Below, piece by piece: positions 26,188 through 37,733 of a stretch of 64,000 nt of DNA; position 1 is the stretch's first letter; each line of letters begins with the position of its first letter. The stretch comes from Rotaria socialis. Taxonomy: Eukaryota; Rotifera; Eurotatoria; Philodinida; Philodinidae. The stretch lies in the NCBI GenBank assembly GCA_905331475.1, contig CAJNYU010000005.1, positions 1-64,000 of the forward strand, in the 5' to 3' direction. The notes beneath the pieces were generated by a model. It ran no database searches. It was not told the DNA's origin and worked only from the letters and a program-made list of their open reading frames with translations. The translations under genes were made by a program, and so were the position numbers.

Positions 26188-27730
26188 TTTATTCTTTTTT
26201 TATTTGTATTTCGGTGCTAAGTATGTTTAGTTATTTATTAACTTGAGATAATTAGATTTTTCGGTATTACAAACATTAGATAACTATTGTGCGTATGTTT
26301 TGTTTTCTATGTAGATATTTTCGATTGATTGAAAAGTATGTTGTTGTTTTTTCGTTGTTGTATTGTTTATAAACATGTGAAAACTAGATGCCGATTTAAT
26401 ATTTTAGAAATAATCATTTGAATCAAAGGTTAAGAGAGACATGTCAATATCATATATACCTTTTTGGTATGTTCTACTAGGTTAAAGCAAGAATCTTTGA
26501 TCGCATTCTTTCTTTTGTCTTAAAAAAATATCACTATGTATCGGTTAATTGTCGTTGTTTGGTTGCAATGAAACATCGAAGTATAAGAAAATGTAGAGAA
26601 TAAAATTCTCATGGCCAATCGAAAACGAACACTAAGCTCAAATACAAAGACTTTATTTCTATTGTTAAAAATAACAAAAAATGAAAGTAAATGATAATTC
26701 GAATAACTACAAAATTGATTTTTCTATGATGAGCTCAGCGTTGATCATCAATACAATTGATATTTTTATACTTTAGATAAAATTCACATATATAGACGAT
26801 ATGATAATGTTGTTGATCAGTTAGATATTCTTCTCTGTCAGAACTACGCCCTATTAATCCCAACAGCAATTGGAGCGATAAAAATGATTTCATCAATGGA
26901 ATAATAAATAATTCAGAAAATGCTATTATAAGCATCTACAGTTATATTGATTCAGATAACGGAGATATTGTATAATAGATCGAAACAAACAAAACCTGAC
27001 AGTATTCATTTATACATTTGATAGTAATCCATTTCTAGTCACAATGACAAACTTTTTCACCTTGGTCACTGTCATAAATATGATCATAATACTAATTATT
27101 TTCATTCATATCGATGACAAAAGCCAAATGACATTTTGCTTTTTCCTATCAGTAAGAAAACATAAACACTAGTATGTGACAATGTATGCAGATCAGAGTA
27201 TTAAATAGTAAATATACGCTTGGTTTTATGTATTGAAACATTTACAAAACTGAAGTTTTAGTTATATTATTTTGAAAGAATATAGTTTATGGTAGGCTAA
27301 TGATAAAAGAAAGTCTCATAAGTTGTTTACAAGAAAAATATTACCATAAAATTACTAATTCATTCGAATCGTGTCTTTATTTAATTAGTTTATTCCTTTT
27401 GACAATATCAAATGCAATTAAAGTAAACTATGCGAATGCAACACGAATTCAATAATCATTGATACAAGTAATTTTCTCCTCAGTGAAAAACAAAATTTGA
27501 TTTCTACTTTCAATCAATAGATTATCAAAGTATTGCCATCAGAATAAATCGAAAATCTCTCTAATTAAGTAACAAGAAAGTTGATAACGAAATGGGAGTA
27601 CGAAATAAGTTCAGGATCGCAAATAATACACACAGCGTTAGTTGTGTTATAACACGATTAAACATGATCTAAACAATTCTATCACTCTATGAGCGAGGAG
27701 TATTCATTTCCGTAGCTAGCAACCTAGACA
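26188..27730. other. Intergenic, no supported gene
   Basis: AT-rich, no coherent coding stretch on either strand, no repeat with recognisable ends. Confidence 0.4.
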
Positions 27731-27917
27731 TTATTTGAAGATTTCTTCTTTTAATGCTTCATCTTTAACAAGAATATTTCTATGATTAAGATTTGCTGCG
27801 CGTATTTGAGCCACAACAAGATATGTTAGTTTACAATAATAATACTATGACTTCAATATCTTCATGTTTGTCGTCTTTCGCTACTTCGCGCTTGATTTTA
27901 GTCTTCTGTGTCGTCAT
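27731..27917 (-). pseudogene. Short reverse-strand coding-like segment with a frameshift
   Basis: A reverse ATG at 27917 opens a charged Lys/Asp/Glu-rich stretch (MTTQKTKIKREVAKDD...). After about 27 codons the frame fails, but the next frame continues as a convincing open segment (LTYLVVAQIRAANLN...KEEIF) to a stop at 27731. Amino-acid composition is protein-like in both parts. I do not recognise it. It may be a decayed small gene, a gene whose splicing I did not resolve, or chance. On the opposite strand 27936-28175 reads MRKLPPGPKP and so on, with a hydrophobic segment; I do not support that one. Confidence 0.3.
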
Positions 27918-29941
27918 TTTTAAACATCATCGTTGATGCGTAAACTTCCACCTGGACCTAAGCCGGTGACTACTCTGCTATTGATAATATACTGTCTGTG
28001 TTCATTAGAACATCGTTATAGCAGTAGTGACGCAAGGAAATGTGTACCATGTGAACTCATAATATATTTATTTATTAAAAGAGGCATCACGCAGAAAACT
28101 AGATGGTATTTGAGTTCCACTCGACTACGAAATGCGGTGCGAATAGCGCGGGCCGAATTTTCGAAAACATGGTGATCAATTTCAGAGTTCATTAGGAACG
28201 TTTTTTTCTTAATGTCTACGAATTTTGAATTTCTTTTGCATTCACCATTCTTAAATCGACCATTATGAAATTCATCACTAGGAGATCTCTTTGAGATGTA
28301 ACAACCAGTTCTCTAACGATTTTTTTCCATCGAACGATTATCTACTTTCATGAATCATATGTTAAGCAATAGACTATTGGCAAACAATTATTGATGACGG
28401 CATTTCAATTATCCCGAAGTTTGAAAACGACAAATTCCTTTCATTTTCGTCATTTTGGAATGACATTTGTGAATGGACGAAACCTCAGATTGAAGATTTG
28501 AAAAAAGATGTAACAAGTTCGATCTCGATACTTCTATCTTACGTTTTAACGACATTTCTATGATTTTCCGTTCTCGAGATCATTGCGATACAAAATGACG
28601 AAAAAGATGCGTACGTCGAGAAAGTAAGAGAAAACATTAAAAAAAAGAAAAAAAAAACTCGCGACGAAATATATAAATGCTTCTGCTTCTCATAGCATTA
28701 AAATGTTATGTTTACTTAGTTTCAAGCAAAAAAAAAGAATTTGACAAACAAAGTGCTGATATTGGTTGAATAAAATGCACTAGACTCGGAAAAGCATCAC
28801 TATGCGGATATTAACGAACCTCGAGTTCGTTTCGATTTGTTCCAACCAAAAATATGATAACTCCTTAAAGATTCTCATTAAGAAAATTTTTTTAAAGATT
28901 TAGCCAAAAGTTCACATGAGCAGTCAAACAAAAACGTTGATCAGCACAATATATATGTTTGTTTAGTTTCATCAACTTTTGTATCGAATACATGAATATC
29001 TCCATCTTGTCCACATGCTAAAAAATGACAAAAGCAAATCTTTCCTATTTCTTTCTTTGAAACAATAAAAAAGAATCGAGCAAACCATCCATCTTTAGTA
29101 TAACAAATGTTAGATAGACCAGTTGTGCAATGAACCGAAACAACAGATAACATTTTTCTAAATTACTTTAACTAGAAATAAAACCAAAACGATTTGTGAA
29201 CAATTATAGCGAAGAAATACACCCACATCCAATCCTATATTCATTGGTTGAGCAATTGATCTTTCGATAAAACGAAATCCAAATGAATAAATAATCGAAT
29301 TCAATCGAAAATAGTAGCATCTTACTGAGCATTTTTTAAAAGATGATTCAATTGATTGCTTTAAATATTGTATATGAAAGACATTCAACAAAAAGTCCAA
29401 AACTCAACTTTTCTGCTCTAGAAAAGAAAAACATCAAATCCTTGCTTTCAAACAAAAACTTTTCATGATGAGTAAAGTATCTCAAATCCGATTTGCTGTT
29501 CTCTATAAAATTTTATCAATATTTATCAATTATTTATTGCTATGAAAAACTTAGAAATAAATGACTGGAAGAGTCTGCACAATTTTCGATTCTGAATATT
29601 GATTTCAATGCCGAGTGCTTTGCTGTGACACCCGTTTCGTACTATCTGTCTTGAATAAAGTCATTAATATGTTCATATTATAGTTTGTCTCTTATGTCAT
29701 TTTGTAGAGATGAAATTATAGTTGAGATATCATTGAATGTAGAAATAATTTCATTTCAATTTTAATCATTTATTATTAAATATATTTTGCAGATTTCCTC
29801 ATTTTGGATCGATCTAGTTGTTGTGATTCGATTTCGATTTCGCGTAAGAGATGAAAAACAATTAGAAAAGTTTCTTTGGGATACCATAGAAAAATATGTT
29901 GTTGTCTGTATTGACATTCATAAGTTGAAAAGAATAGATAA
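27918..29941. other. Mostly featureless; possible WD-repeat remnant at 28941-29153
   Basis: Within this stretch the reverse strand at 29153-28941 encodes a start-like segment with GLSNICYTKDG and then LACGQDGDIHVFD, which resemble one WD40 blade of the WDHD1/CTF4 type split by a 70-base non-matching insert. Joining the halves by splicing breaks the frame, so I treat it as a possible remnant. The rest shows no gene. Confidence 0.3.
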
Positions 29942-32503
29942 ATGAACATGATCATGGGATACTCATGCGTTAGATTTAACGATTTACCTGATGAAATTCT
30001 TATGGTTATTTTTAAAAACATGAACAATGTTGAAGTACTTTATTCTTTAAAAGGTGTTAATCAACGATTAAATAAACTTGTTCAAGATTCTACTTTTACA
30101 AGTCGTTTGACGTTTGTCAAAAGATGCTCAGATAATTTTTTCGATGTATTTCCTTGTAACATGATGCTTAATCGTTTTTGTTTACAAATTTTACCTGAAG
30201 TTCACGATAAAATCAAATGGCTTGATCTTGAATCATCATCTATGAGGAATGTTTTATGTGCTACCGATTATCCTAATTTATATGGTCTCGGCCTTTATAA
30301 TATTAATGAAGAGTCAGCTCGGTGTCTTTTCACTGGTAAGAAGTTTCTATTGAATTATTTTTATCCTGAATAATTAAAAGATTTCTCAAACTTATTGTTA
30401 CTAATGATTAGATCATTGAATGAATATACTTAGGGTTATCATTATCCAAAAGTAGTGGCAGAGGTACTTTGTTTCTCATAAAAAGTTTGAAAAAATGTTC
30501 TTTTTCTTACAAACCGATAGAGCGTCTTTCGCTCTGTTTTCCTAAGCTATTTGATCACTATTCAACTAATATCCTAATAGTAAAATTTCGATAAGAACTG
30601 CTTCTGTTGAAAACTAGCTAGTAGCATTTGGCCATAACGGATAAAGCATTTTTGAATTTCACTTTATGATGACTTCATGCGTTGTATTGAAAAACCAAAA
30701 TATACAAGCAAAAGACACAGCGTGAAAAGCTCTACCATTTACAGAGAACAATTATAAAAAGATGAAATAGGAAAAAACGAAGTTGTCTTTTACCAAAAAA
30801 AATCTCGTTTTCGCAGCGTCGAAATGCGCACACTCAGAATCATGTTCATTTTGAAAACAGACAAGTATAGCTATAAAATAAGTAATCGTATGTAAACTAT
30901 AAATCTTTCACGCTGCATCTTGCGCTTGTATATTTTGTTTTTTTAATACAACGCATTAAGTCATCAAAATGAAATGTAAAAGTGCCCCATTTTCTGTTAC
31001 ATTCATTATGATCAAGCATGCTACCAGTTAGTTTTCAACAGAAACAGTTTCGAAATTTGATTATTATGATATTAGTTGAGTATCAATCAAATAGAAGAGA
31101 AAAACAGTAACTTACCTCCGTCACTACTTTTGGATAATCCTTAACTATTAATATTATTTGCATCATTTTTTTTTGTATTAATATTGTGTGCATGTTTAGA
31201 TGAAACTCTTCTATCTGGTATATTTAAAAATCAGATTAGAATACTTTTTTATTACAATTGATAATAATCATGATAGTTATGAAGAGATGGAATTGTCGGC
31301 GACAAGCATAATTAATTACATTTTGAATGTTTTCACCGGTCTAATTTATTTAAAATTATCTGAATCATTGTATAAAAATTGTGCTCGATTATTGTTTGAT
31401 GATGAGTTTCTTCCTACGTTTCGTTCTTCAACTCTTTTAAAATTGAATATCAGAATACAATGTTTTGATGATTGTCTTTATCTTCTCGATGGTCGATTTA
31501 GCCAACTTCATACACTCTGTGTTGATTTGGTTCATATTAATCGTCCACATGAAATTAAAAATCAAGTTAGTTTTATAAGAAAAATCTTTGTATTGTTAAA
31601 TAACAAAAGAAATGCTATTTTTAGGGTGATTTACCAAATCTTAAGTGTTTTTCTCTGTCCTGTAATTTAGCAATAATTTTCTACGATGAATTGATCCTAC
31701 CACTTCTATATCGAATGTCAAATTTAGAACGACTCGGTTTGTATATTGAAACTGTTAATACAACATTTATTGATGGAAATCCTTTAAAGAGAGATGTCAT
31801 TAATCGTATGCCATGATTAAATCAATTTACATTTTATATTAATTCATTTATGTCTATATTTGTAATCCATTGGATTTTCCATCAGCAGAAGATATTCAAC
31901 GCACATTTGTTGACTTTTCAAAAAAGAATATTATTTCTTATGTTGACTATTTTCCAGAAGCAAAACAACGCCAATGCCGTATTTACTCTTATCCATCTTT
32001 TACCCCATATTACAACAATATTACGAATAATTTTCCAGGTGAATTATTCCAATATGTTCGCGTGATATCGTAGTATGATGAATATCCTTTTGAACATGAC
32101 TTTTTTTATTCGATTTCAAAAATCATTTCCATTTATAGAAGAATTAACCGTGGTTAATTACGAACCACAAAATGAAAAACAATCTTATGAATCAAACAAT
32201 GACAGTCAAAATTTATCACTTGTTGAATATTCTTGTCCGAATGAAATTGCTATTGTCAGGGTTCATGATCATTATATAGAACAATTTCTATTTAATACTA
32301 AAACATATCTACACAATAATGTTCTTCTTCATATCAATTATGAATCTTTACAACGAGTAACACACAATTTTACAAGAGAAAATACGCAAATTAACTGTGC
32401 CAAAATAAATGAACTAATATTATACGGTGAAAGATGCCCAATTTCTTCTTTACAAAAATATTTTCCTAATGCAAAGATATGTTTTTTCAAGTCGACTTTG
32501 TAA
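29942..32503 (+). pseudogene. F-box gene remnant (bdelloid F-box/LRR-like family)
   Basis: The first exon (29942 to 30335, donor GTAAGA) has a clear F-box (FNDLPDEILMVIFKNMNNVE) followed by about 80 residues. The intron carries a 713-bp foldback element. Exon 2 starts at 31200 after TTTAG. The body is recognisable through 32503, ending with a segment like the C termini of such F-box proteins. It is broken: the frame shifts at the T-run near 31243, TGA occurs at about 31816, the frame shifts again near 31857, TAG occurs at 32071, and the frame shifts at an A-run near 32118. F-box proteins recruit substrates to SCF ubiquitin ligases through Skp1. Some breaks sit in homopolymers and could be assembly errors, but two stop codons and three shifts together indicate a pseudogene. 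Confidence 0.8.
30433..31145. mobile_element. Foldback DNA transposon with ~330-bp inverted arms
   Basis: The left arm, from GGGTTATCATTATCCAAAAG, is matched in inverted orientation by the right arm ending CTTTTGGATAATCCTTAAC. The similarity continues inwards almost to the centre near 30790: CTCAACTAATATC/GATATTAGTTGAG, GAAAACTAGCTAGTAGCA and ACAAGCAAAAGACACAGCG all have inverted partners. TA flanks both ends (30431-30432 and 31146-31147), as in Tc1/mariner-type insertions. No transposase. It lies in the intron of the F-box gene. Confidence 0.8.
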
Positions 32504-32726
32504 GACAAAAAATAAAGTATTTTAACTAAAGACAAATAAAATCAGAGAAAACCATCTTGTCTATTGTTGTAAGAAAACGGTATCTCTATATAGAGATGAA
32601 AATGATCATGTGTCACAAGTAACAATATTTGAAATAAGTTAATTTTCTTTGAACATGTGTATAATATATTCAGTTGGAACATGAGTTCTGCATATTTTTT
32701 TTGTTTCCCCATGTATTGTTAACCTT
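32504..32726. other. Short spacer, nothing recognised
   Basis: AT-rich spacer between the F-box remnant and the next palindromic element. Confidence 0.3.
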
Positions 32727-32958
32727 CCCAGGTCGATCAAAACGGAACTCCGTTTCGGACCGTATTAATGGGCGCAGTATTACGGACCGTAATGCTGTTA
32801 GTTACGGGTCAAATACGGCCGTAAACCGAGACTGGTTTGGAGCACCGTAAAACGGGGAGCCATATACTGTGAAATCTTGACCGTATACGACGCAAATGTA
32901 AGCATCGTACGGTCCGTAATACTGCGCCCATTATACGGTCCGTATTGTTCGACCTGGG
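32727..32958. repeat. Small TIR element with ACGGNCCGT palindromes (family 1, copy 2)
   Basis: Ends CCCAGGTCGATCAAAACGG and TTCGACCTGGG match the element at 205 and the one at 33735. The interior holds TACGGACCGTA, TACGGTCCGTA and ACGGCCGT palindromes and an inverted pair around GGCGCAGTATTACGG/CCGTAATACTGCGCC. No clear target duplication. Confidence 0.75.
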
Positions 32959-33734
32959 TTTAGACTGACAAAGTTTATTTTCGTAGATAATATGATAACA
33001 TGTACTTAAATTCTATGATTTTCATTGTTGCACCGGTATTTTAGCCAAAACTAGATTATTTTCCTCTTCCGTTTTGTTAAGAAATTATTAGATTACAGTT
33101 TGTCTTGATTTAGAACAGGTTAATTGGGTCTACGACAATTGGTCGAAGTTGAAAATTTCAGTTTTCAATTGAATTCAAGTTTCAAGTTTGACACTACTGA
33201 GAGACAATTGGGCGCTACCATAAGTAGTCGCATTATAAATTTGGTCGAAATTCTCGAAAATAAAATTGTAGAAAAGTTTTTATTAGTGTTACAGAAAAAT
33301 AACTCCGAGATATCTAGAAAGTAGCTAACAATCTATTCGAAAGCCAGGAACATTAAATATGAGTATAAATACGAATGTTTAGTAAACTCTTCTAATTACG
33401 TATAAAGCATTGTATGAGAGTCAGTAGTAGTTGTTGCTTTAAAAGTTTGCTTAATGCGAATGGTATTTTTCTTATTCACAGGCCTCTGTCTGCTGCGCTT
33501 TTCGCTATTCAGCAACAAATATCATTTTCATCTTTTCCTACTATTTCGATGGAGCTAAAGAGTGAATATCATCATTCAGTTAGCGTTTACCAGCGAGGCC
33601 ACCTACTTATCTATTTCAAGAAGCACATATTCATTTTCTACTCATATCAGAGCTGAGCACAGGACAAGTTTTTCTGCCCTGTCCTGCTCTGTCCTGATAC
33701 TCTGGTCCGTCCTGGCGGGCGGCAGGATAGGACA

Positions 33735-34034
33735 CCCATGTCGATCAAAACGGACCATCGTAAACTGGCGTAACATTACCGTAAACGGTCGTTTTTGCAT
33801 CGTATTCCGTCGTTAAAAGGCCGTTTTAAGTCGAATTAAGGCGTTTTAACAGGAGCAGTATTACGGCCATACGCGGACACCGTATATCAGCCGTAAAACC
33901 GGCGTAATATTATCGTATTCTATAGAGCATACGGCCGTATTACTGCCCCTGTTATACGGGGAAAATACGGCACGTAAAACGGGCCGTATTTGTATCGTAT
34001 ACGACCGTTTACTGACCGTTTTCTTCGACCGGGG
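33735..34034. repeat. Family-1 TIR element C, inserted in B
   Basis: Ends CCCATGTCGATCAAAACGG and CCGTTTTCTTCGACCGGGG are inverted relatives of the ends at 205 and 32727. The interior holds ACGGCCGT-type palindromes. The 12 bases on each side are near-identical (CAGGATAGGACA before, CAGGACAGGACA after), which may be a target duplication or just the repeated host element B. Confidence 0.75.
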
Positions 34035-34206
34035 CAGGACAGGACACCAGGACCGTCCTGTTTTGTATTTATCATGGATGTGATAGCAGCAATATTTGTC
34101 ATTTTTACGGTCAGTAATCCAAGCCTAGGTTAATTAATTTTCTACATTGTAGCCAGTATATTTCATTTAATTTCAAATACAAAAACTGAATTTTTTATAA
34201 ACAATA

Positions 34207-34452
34207 CAAGGGGAAACAGCGGACTTGAAGTACAAAAGTACATCAAAGTTCAATGCTTGAAGTAGCTAAAAGTATCACTCAAGTAGCACAAAGTTAGAAC
34301 AAGTAACTTCAGATAACTTCAAGTAGATGTGAAGTTGAAAAGTAGGTGAAAGTAAATTACTTGAAATAGCTTGAAGTACTTCGAAGTAAGTCGAAGTAGC
34401 TTAAAGTAGTTCAAAGTAACTTTAAGTCCAAAAGTCCGCCGTTCCCCCCTTG
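34207..34452. mobile_element. hAT-like MITE D, inserted in B
   Basis: Ends CAAGGGGAAACAGCGGACTT and AAGTCCGCCGTTCCCCCCTTG-type inverted repeat (right end read 34431-34452), flanked by a perfect 8-bp duplication AAACAATA (34199-34206 and 34453-34460). The interior is an array of about 10-bp GAAGTAGCTT/AAGTACTT-like units. Non-coding, 246 bp. Confidence 0.87.
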
Positions 34453-35142
34453 AAACAATACCACTTTAAATACAAAAACGAGGAAACAATCTTGAGTTAT
34501 TATTTATATGACACTCTCATTACTGGAAATAAAATTTACATATAATCTAGGATTCTAGTAGTATTATCTTCACGTATAAAGAATGATACTATAAAAGGAG
34601 AACATGAAAAAGTACTTGATATAATAAGTATGATACAAATCAAACACATACTGAGTCAAATATTCACAAAAAATATATACCCGTATATACAAAACAATAG
34701 AAAAAAATTGTTAAAAAACAGATTAAACAGAGGACATACATATCAACAGTGGAATGTTTTCTTATCTGATCATATTCTACCATTTCAATGTGTCATGGTA
34801 GAATCTGAAACGCAACAAAAGCTCTAGTTTCATCCTGCGCTCAAGCCCGCCCTGTCGGGCGGCAGGACAGGACAAAACTCTGCTCTTGTCCTGCAGGACA
34901 GCAGGGCAGTCCTGTCCTGTGCTCCGCTCTGACTCATATCCTCTCAGCCTCAAGCTATGCTATGTGTGATTGAGTCACGCGTGTGTAAATTGAAGTTTTT
35001 GGGAAGTAGAAAATAACCATGCTTCTGTCAAACACACGACCAAATCTACACTGCGACCAATTGTCGTAGCGCCCAATTGCCGGTGCGACCAATTAACGTC
35101 ACCCAATTGCCGTTCGACTAATTGTCGCTCTCCCGGTTAATT

Positions 35143-36125
35143 TCACATCTTGTTAAAGCAAAAAAAAAAGAACCATTGAGAGAACAGATTCCTAACTCTA
35201 CATTTGAAGTCTAATGATTCATCGATTTGACTAGTTGGATAGTCTCTATCTATGGTAAAAACTTGTTTAAATTAGGGCACAACTTTATTCAATTAGGTAA
35301 GTAATGATTCATTGCATTGAAGACTGGTATAATTCGACTGATTTTACATTTTCTGTCTTACTATAATTTGGTTAGCAGATCAAGCTGCGATGTCATATTA
35401 AATACTCATAATCGGCATATAAAAAAAGATGATTTATTTTTTTATAGTGAAATTTGGATTCAAATATTGGAAAACATTAAATATATTTAAAAATAGGAAA
35501 AATACAGATATTTTTGTCAAACATTTGTTTCCTATAGTGGGGTCCATTTGGATTCCACTTGGTTGTCAAAGTTTAACTATTTAGAACAATATACAAAAAC
35601 GAAAGAATTGTGTTTCTAGTATGATTTATTGATGGATAATTATTTCATGAGACAACTCAGTTGATTAGATTAGAAGAATTACCTTGTCGGCTTTTGTTAA
35701 CCACTGTTTTGCAGTTTCGTTTCGTTTTACACAAGGATCTATCTTAATAAATTCCACAGATAATGAGTATCACTGGATTTTGAACTTAAACATAAAAACA
35801 AAGAGACATTAATTCTATTTCATTTTCATCACTTAACCTATCAGCATGGATGAAGAGTAGCTGCATTATTGAAAACAATTGATACGACCCTAAACGATAA
35901 GAGATGCTTTGCAGTACAAACACATATAATACACGAGAATGATGAAAGTTTTTAGTAGCAGATATTTGGTCCCGTAATGGAACTATATTTCCTATATTTT
36001 TAAAAAAACTGAAGATTTTGCGCAAAAAATGTCACATTCGTGCATCTGAATATCAAGAAAGCAACAACAAGATGTTCAATGGAAGAAAATATCAAACATG
36101 CGTTGTCTAAATGAAGTTGGTAAGC
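35143..36125. other. Intergenic, no supported gene
   Basis: AT-rich, no convincing coding stretch. A reverse ORF at 35786-36025 has no recognisable feature. Confidence 0.35.
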
Positions 36126-36221
36126 TGGGTGTGGGTGTGGGTGTGTGTGAGTCTTGGTTAGGTTTAGGATGCCACTGTGTTTTGAGTGTTGTCTGAAATA
36201 CGTAGATCCACACCCACACCC
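36126..36221. repeat. Interstitial telomere-like TGTGGG repeats, inverted pair
   Basis: About three GGGTGT units run from 36126 to about 36150, and an inverted block CCACACCCACACCC ends at 36221. Similar short blocks occur at 36630 (CACACCCACACC) and in degenerate form at 36765. The repeat reported for bdelloid telomeres is TGTGGG. The tracts are short, so chance or microsatellite origin cannot be excluded. Confidence 0.45.
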
Positions 36222-36224
36222 TAT

Positions 36225-36438
36225 TTTATACAAGATTCATATCGATTATGCTGACCAGTTAATTCGTCAAATTACTCTTCCTTCTCTAATCGAACTCGCT
36301 ATTAACAAAGATATATTGTTCACAATAATTTCTCAAAATCAACAACAAGCAAGAGGCATTTTCTCTAGAGTAAAAATATTAAGATCATCGAAACCATCTT
36401 ATGAATCAATATATAGTATTCGAAACTTTTCCCACCAG
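36225..36438 (+). pseudogene. 3' fragment of an F-box-family gene
   Basis: The segment reading LIRQITLPSLIELAINKDI...QNQQQARGIFSRVKIL resembles the C-terminal LRR-like part of bdelloid F-box proteins, of which 32075-32503 is another example. There is no F-box and no upstream exon; sequence just before it is the telomere-like repeat pair. It is a remnant or a wholly unresolved gene end. Confidence 0.45.
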
Positions 36439-36845
36439 GTTATTATGTCAAACATAAAGAAGAGCGAGCTAAAGCTATAATATAACTAATTTATCTAAGT
36501 GTCAACTATTTCTCTAGATGAACTTTTCTTTTTGAAAAGTCAAACATTATAAATACATTTATTCATTTAAATATAAAAGCAAGGATGTGATTGTGAGTGT
36601 TGAATGCACGATAGAATTATATTCACACCCACACCATCAAGATTTTTGACGAAGAAGCCATGGTCTAAAGCTATTAAGAGCTCACCATTTTTGAAAAAAA
36701 CTTAGCGCGTTGTCCTAAGAACAATTTTGAGAAATCTCTGGCATTGATAATCCGACGCAGGGTTTGGGTGTAGGTTTCAGCATTCACTTGATCTATGTCG
36801 ACACCCATCACATCGATGATCAATCAAATATCAATTGAATTTATC
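36439..36845. other. Spacer, nothing recognised
   Basis: AT-rich spacer with two short telomere-like motifs. No gene visible. Confidence 0.3.
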
Positions 36846-36985
36846 ACGATTAACCAAAACGTAGTATAAATGGTGACGATTTACAACGTCAAAAACGCAT
36901 TTCCCGTTTTTCTTCTTCTTTTTCTTTCTTATTATATTATAATATATATATTTTCTAACTATTTTAGATAAAATTTTTATTTTAT
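36846..36985 (+). promoter_or_regulatory. TATA promoter and leader A, duplicated at 40742
   Basis: TATAAATGG at about 36867 is followed 20 bases on by TTTACAACGTCAAAAACGCA, a pyrimidine tract and an ACTATTTTAG splice acceptor at 36958-36967. The same order and much of the sequence recur at 40742-40866. It should drive the broken gene starting at 37734. Confidence 0.5.
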
Positions 36986-37733
36986 TTTTCACTTGTTTAG
37001 CAACTTCGAATGTGACTTTTTTATGATCTTGTGAGTATTGTAATGCCTAGAAATGATTTAGTGGAAAATAAAATGATTATAGTCTATACTCACATATTAG
37101 TGCACCGATACATATCGATGAAACATTTAAAGTTGGATATCAAAATTTGTATTTTGTATATGAATATTAGTTTTTGCTTTCTGCAAAAATATCTCAATCA
37201 TCTTCATCTCCTGTCGATTTGAATTGTTATTATGTTCCAAAGTAAAAATATGACTTTTTTTTAGTTTAGGCAAGTTTTGTGATGCTCTACGAAATTTATT
37301 TACACTGATAGTAATTGTTGTTAGGCTTGAACATATTTCTCAATTTTAGTTGTAAACAGCTCTTTCTTCAGGCAATAAAATTTATGATAGTCAAACAACT
37401 TTGCTTTGCATCAACAAAAGAAAAGCCTACATAAATCATGAAACGTAGCAGAGCGACCTCTCTTTTTCCTTCCGCCTGATTGAAGAAAGAAATGAATAAT
37501 CTGCAATAGACAATGAGATCTTTGTTACCTATTTAAACATAAATATAAACACATACATGAATGTTGATGTACAGATAATTTTATCAACTTTGTATATTCG
37601 TTATCTGACTCCTATTCATGTTTTAAGTTATACAATTTTCCAGATTGTTCATTATGTAAGTATTCATTACGGCGATTAAACAAGTTTGACTCTTTTATTA
37701 ACACCTTTTTCTAGTTATCTCTCTATCAATACC

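Larger units (their letters stand above)
33648..34931. mobile_element. hAT-like non-autonomous element B, inserted in A
   Basis: 18-bp ends CAGAGCTGAGCACAGGAC and GTCCTGTGCTCCGCTCTG, inverted with one mismatch, are flanked by a perfect 8-bp duplication ACTCATAT (33640-33647 and 34932-34939). CAG...CTG ends and 8-bp duplications are typical of hAT elements. Subterminal regions are packed with CAGGACAGGAC/GTCCTGTCCTG motifs. It contains elements C (33735) and D (34207). An ORF at 34630-34827 inside it is unsupported. Confidence 0.88.
33126..35134. mobile_element. hAT-like non-autonomous element A (outermost of a nest)
   Basis: It starts GGGTCTACGACAATTGGTCG and ends in the inverted relative GACTAATTGTCGCTCTCCC. 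It is flanked by a perfect 8-bp direct repeat GGTTAATT at 33118-33125 and 35135-35142. The sequence near both ends consists of repeated CGACCAATTGTCG-type palindromes (clear at 35046-35126 and 33130-33215). Removing the inner element at 33648 leaves about 717 bp. An 8-bp duplication suggests the hAT superfamily; no transposase is present. Confidence 0.8.
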
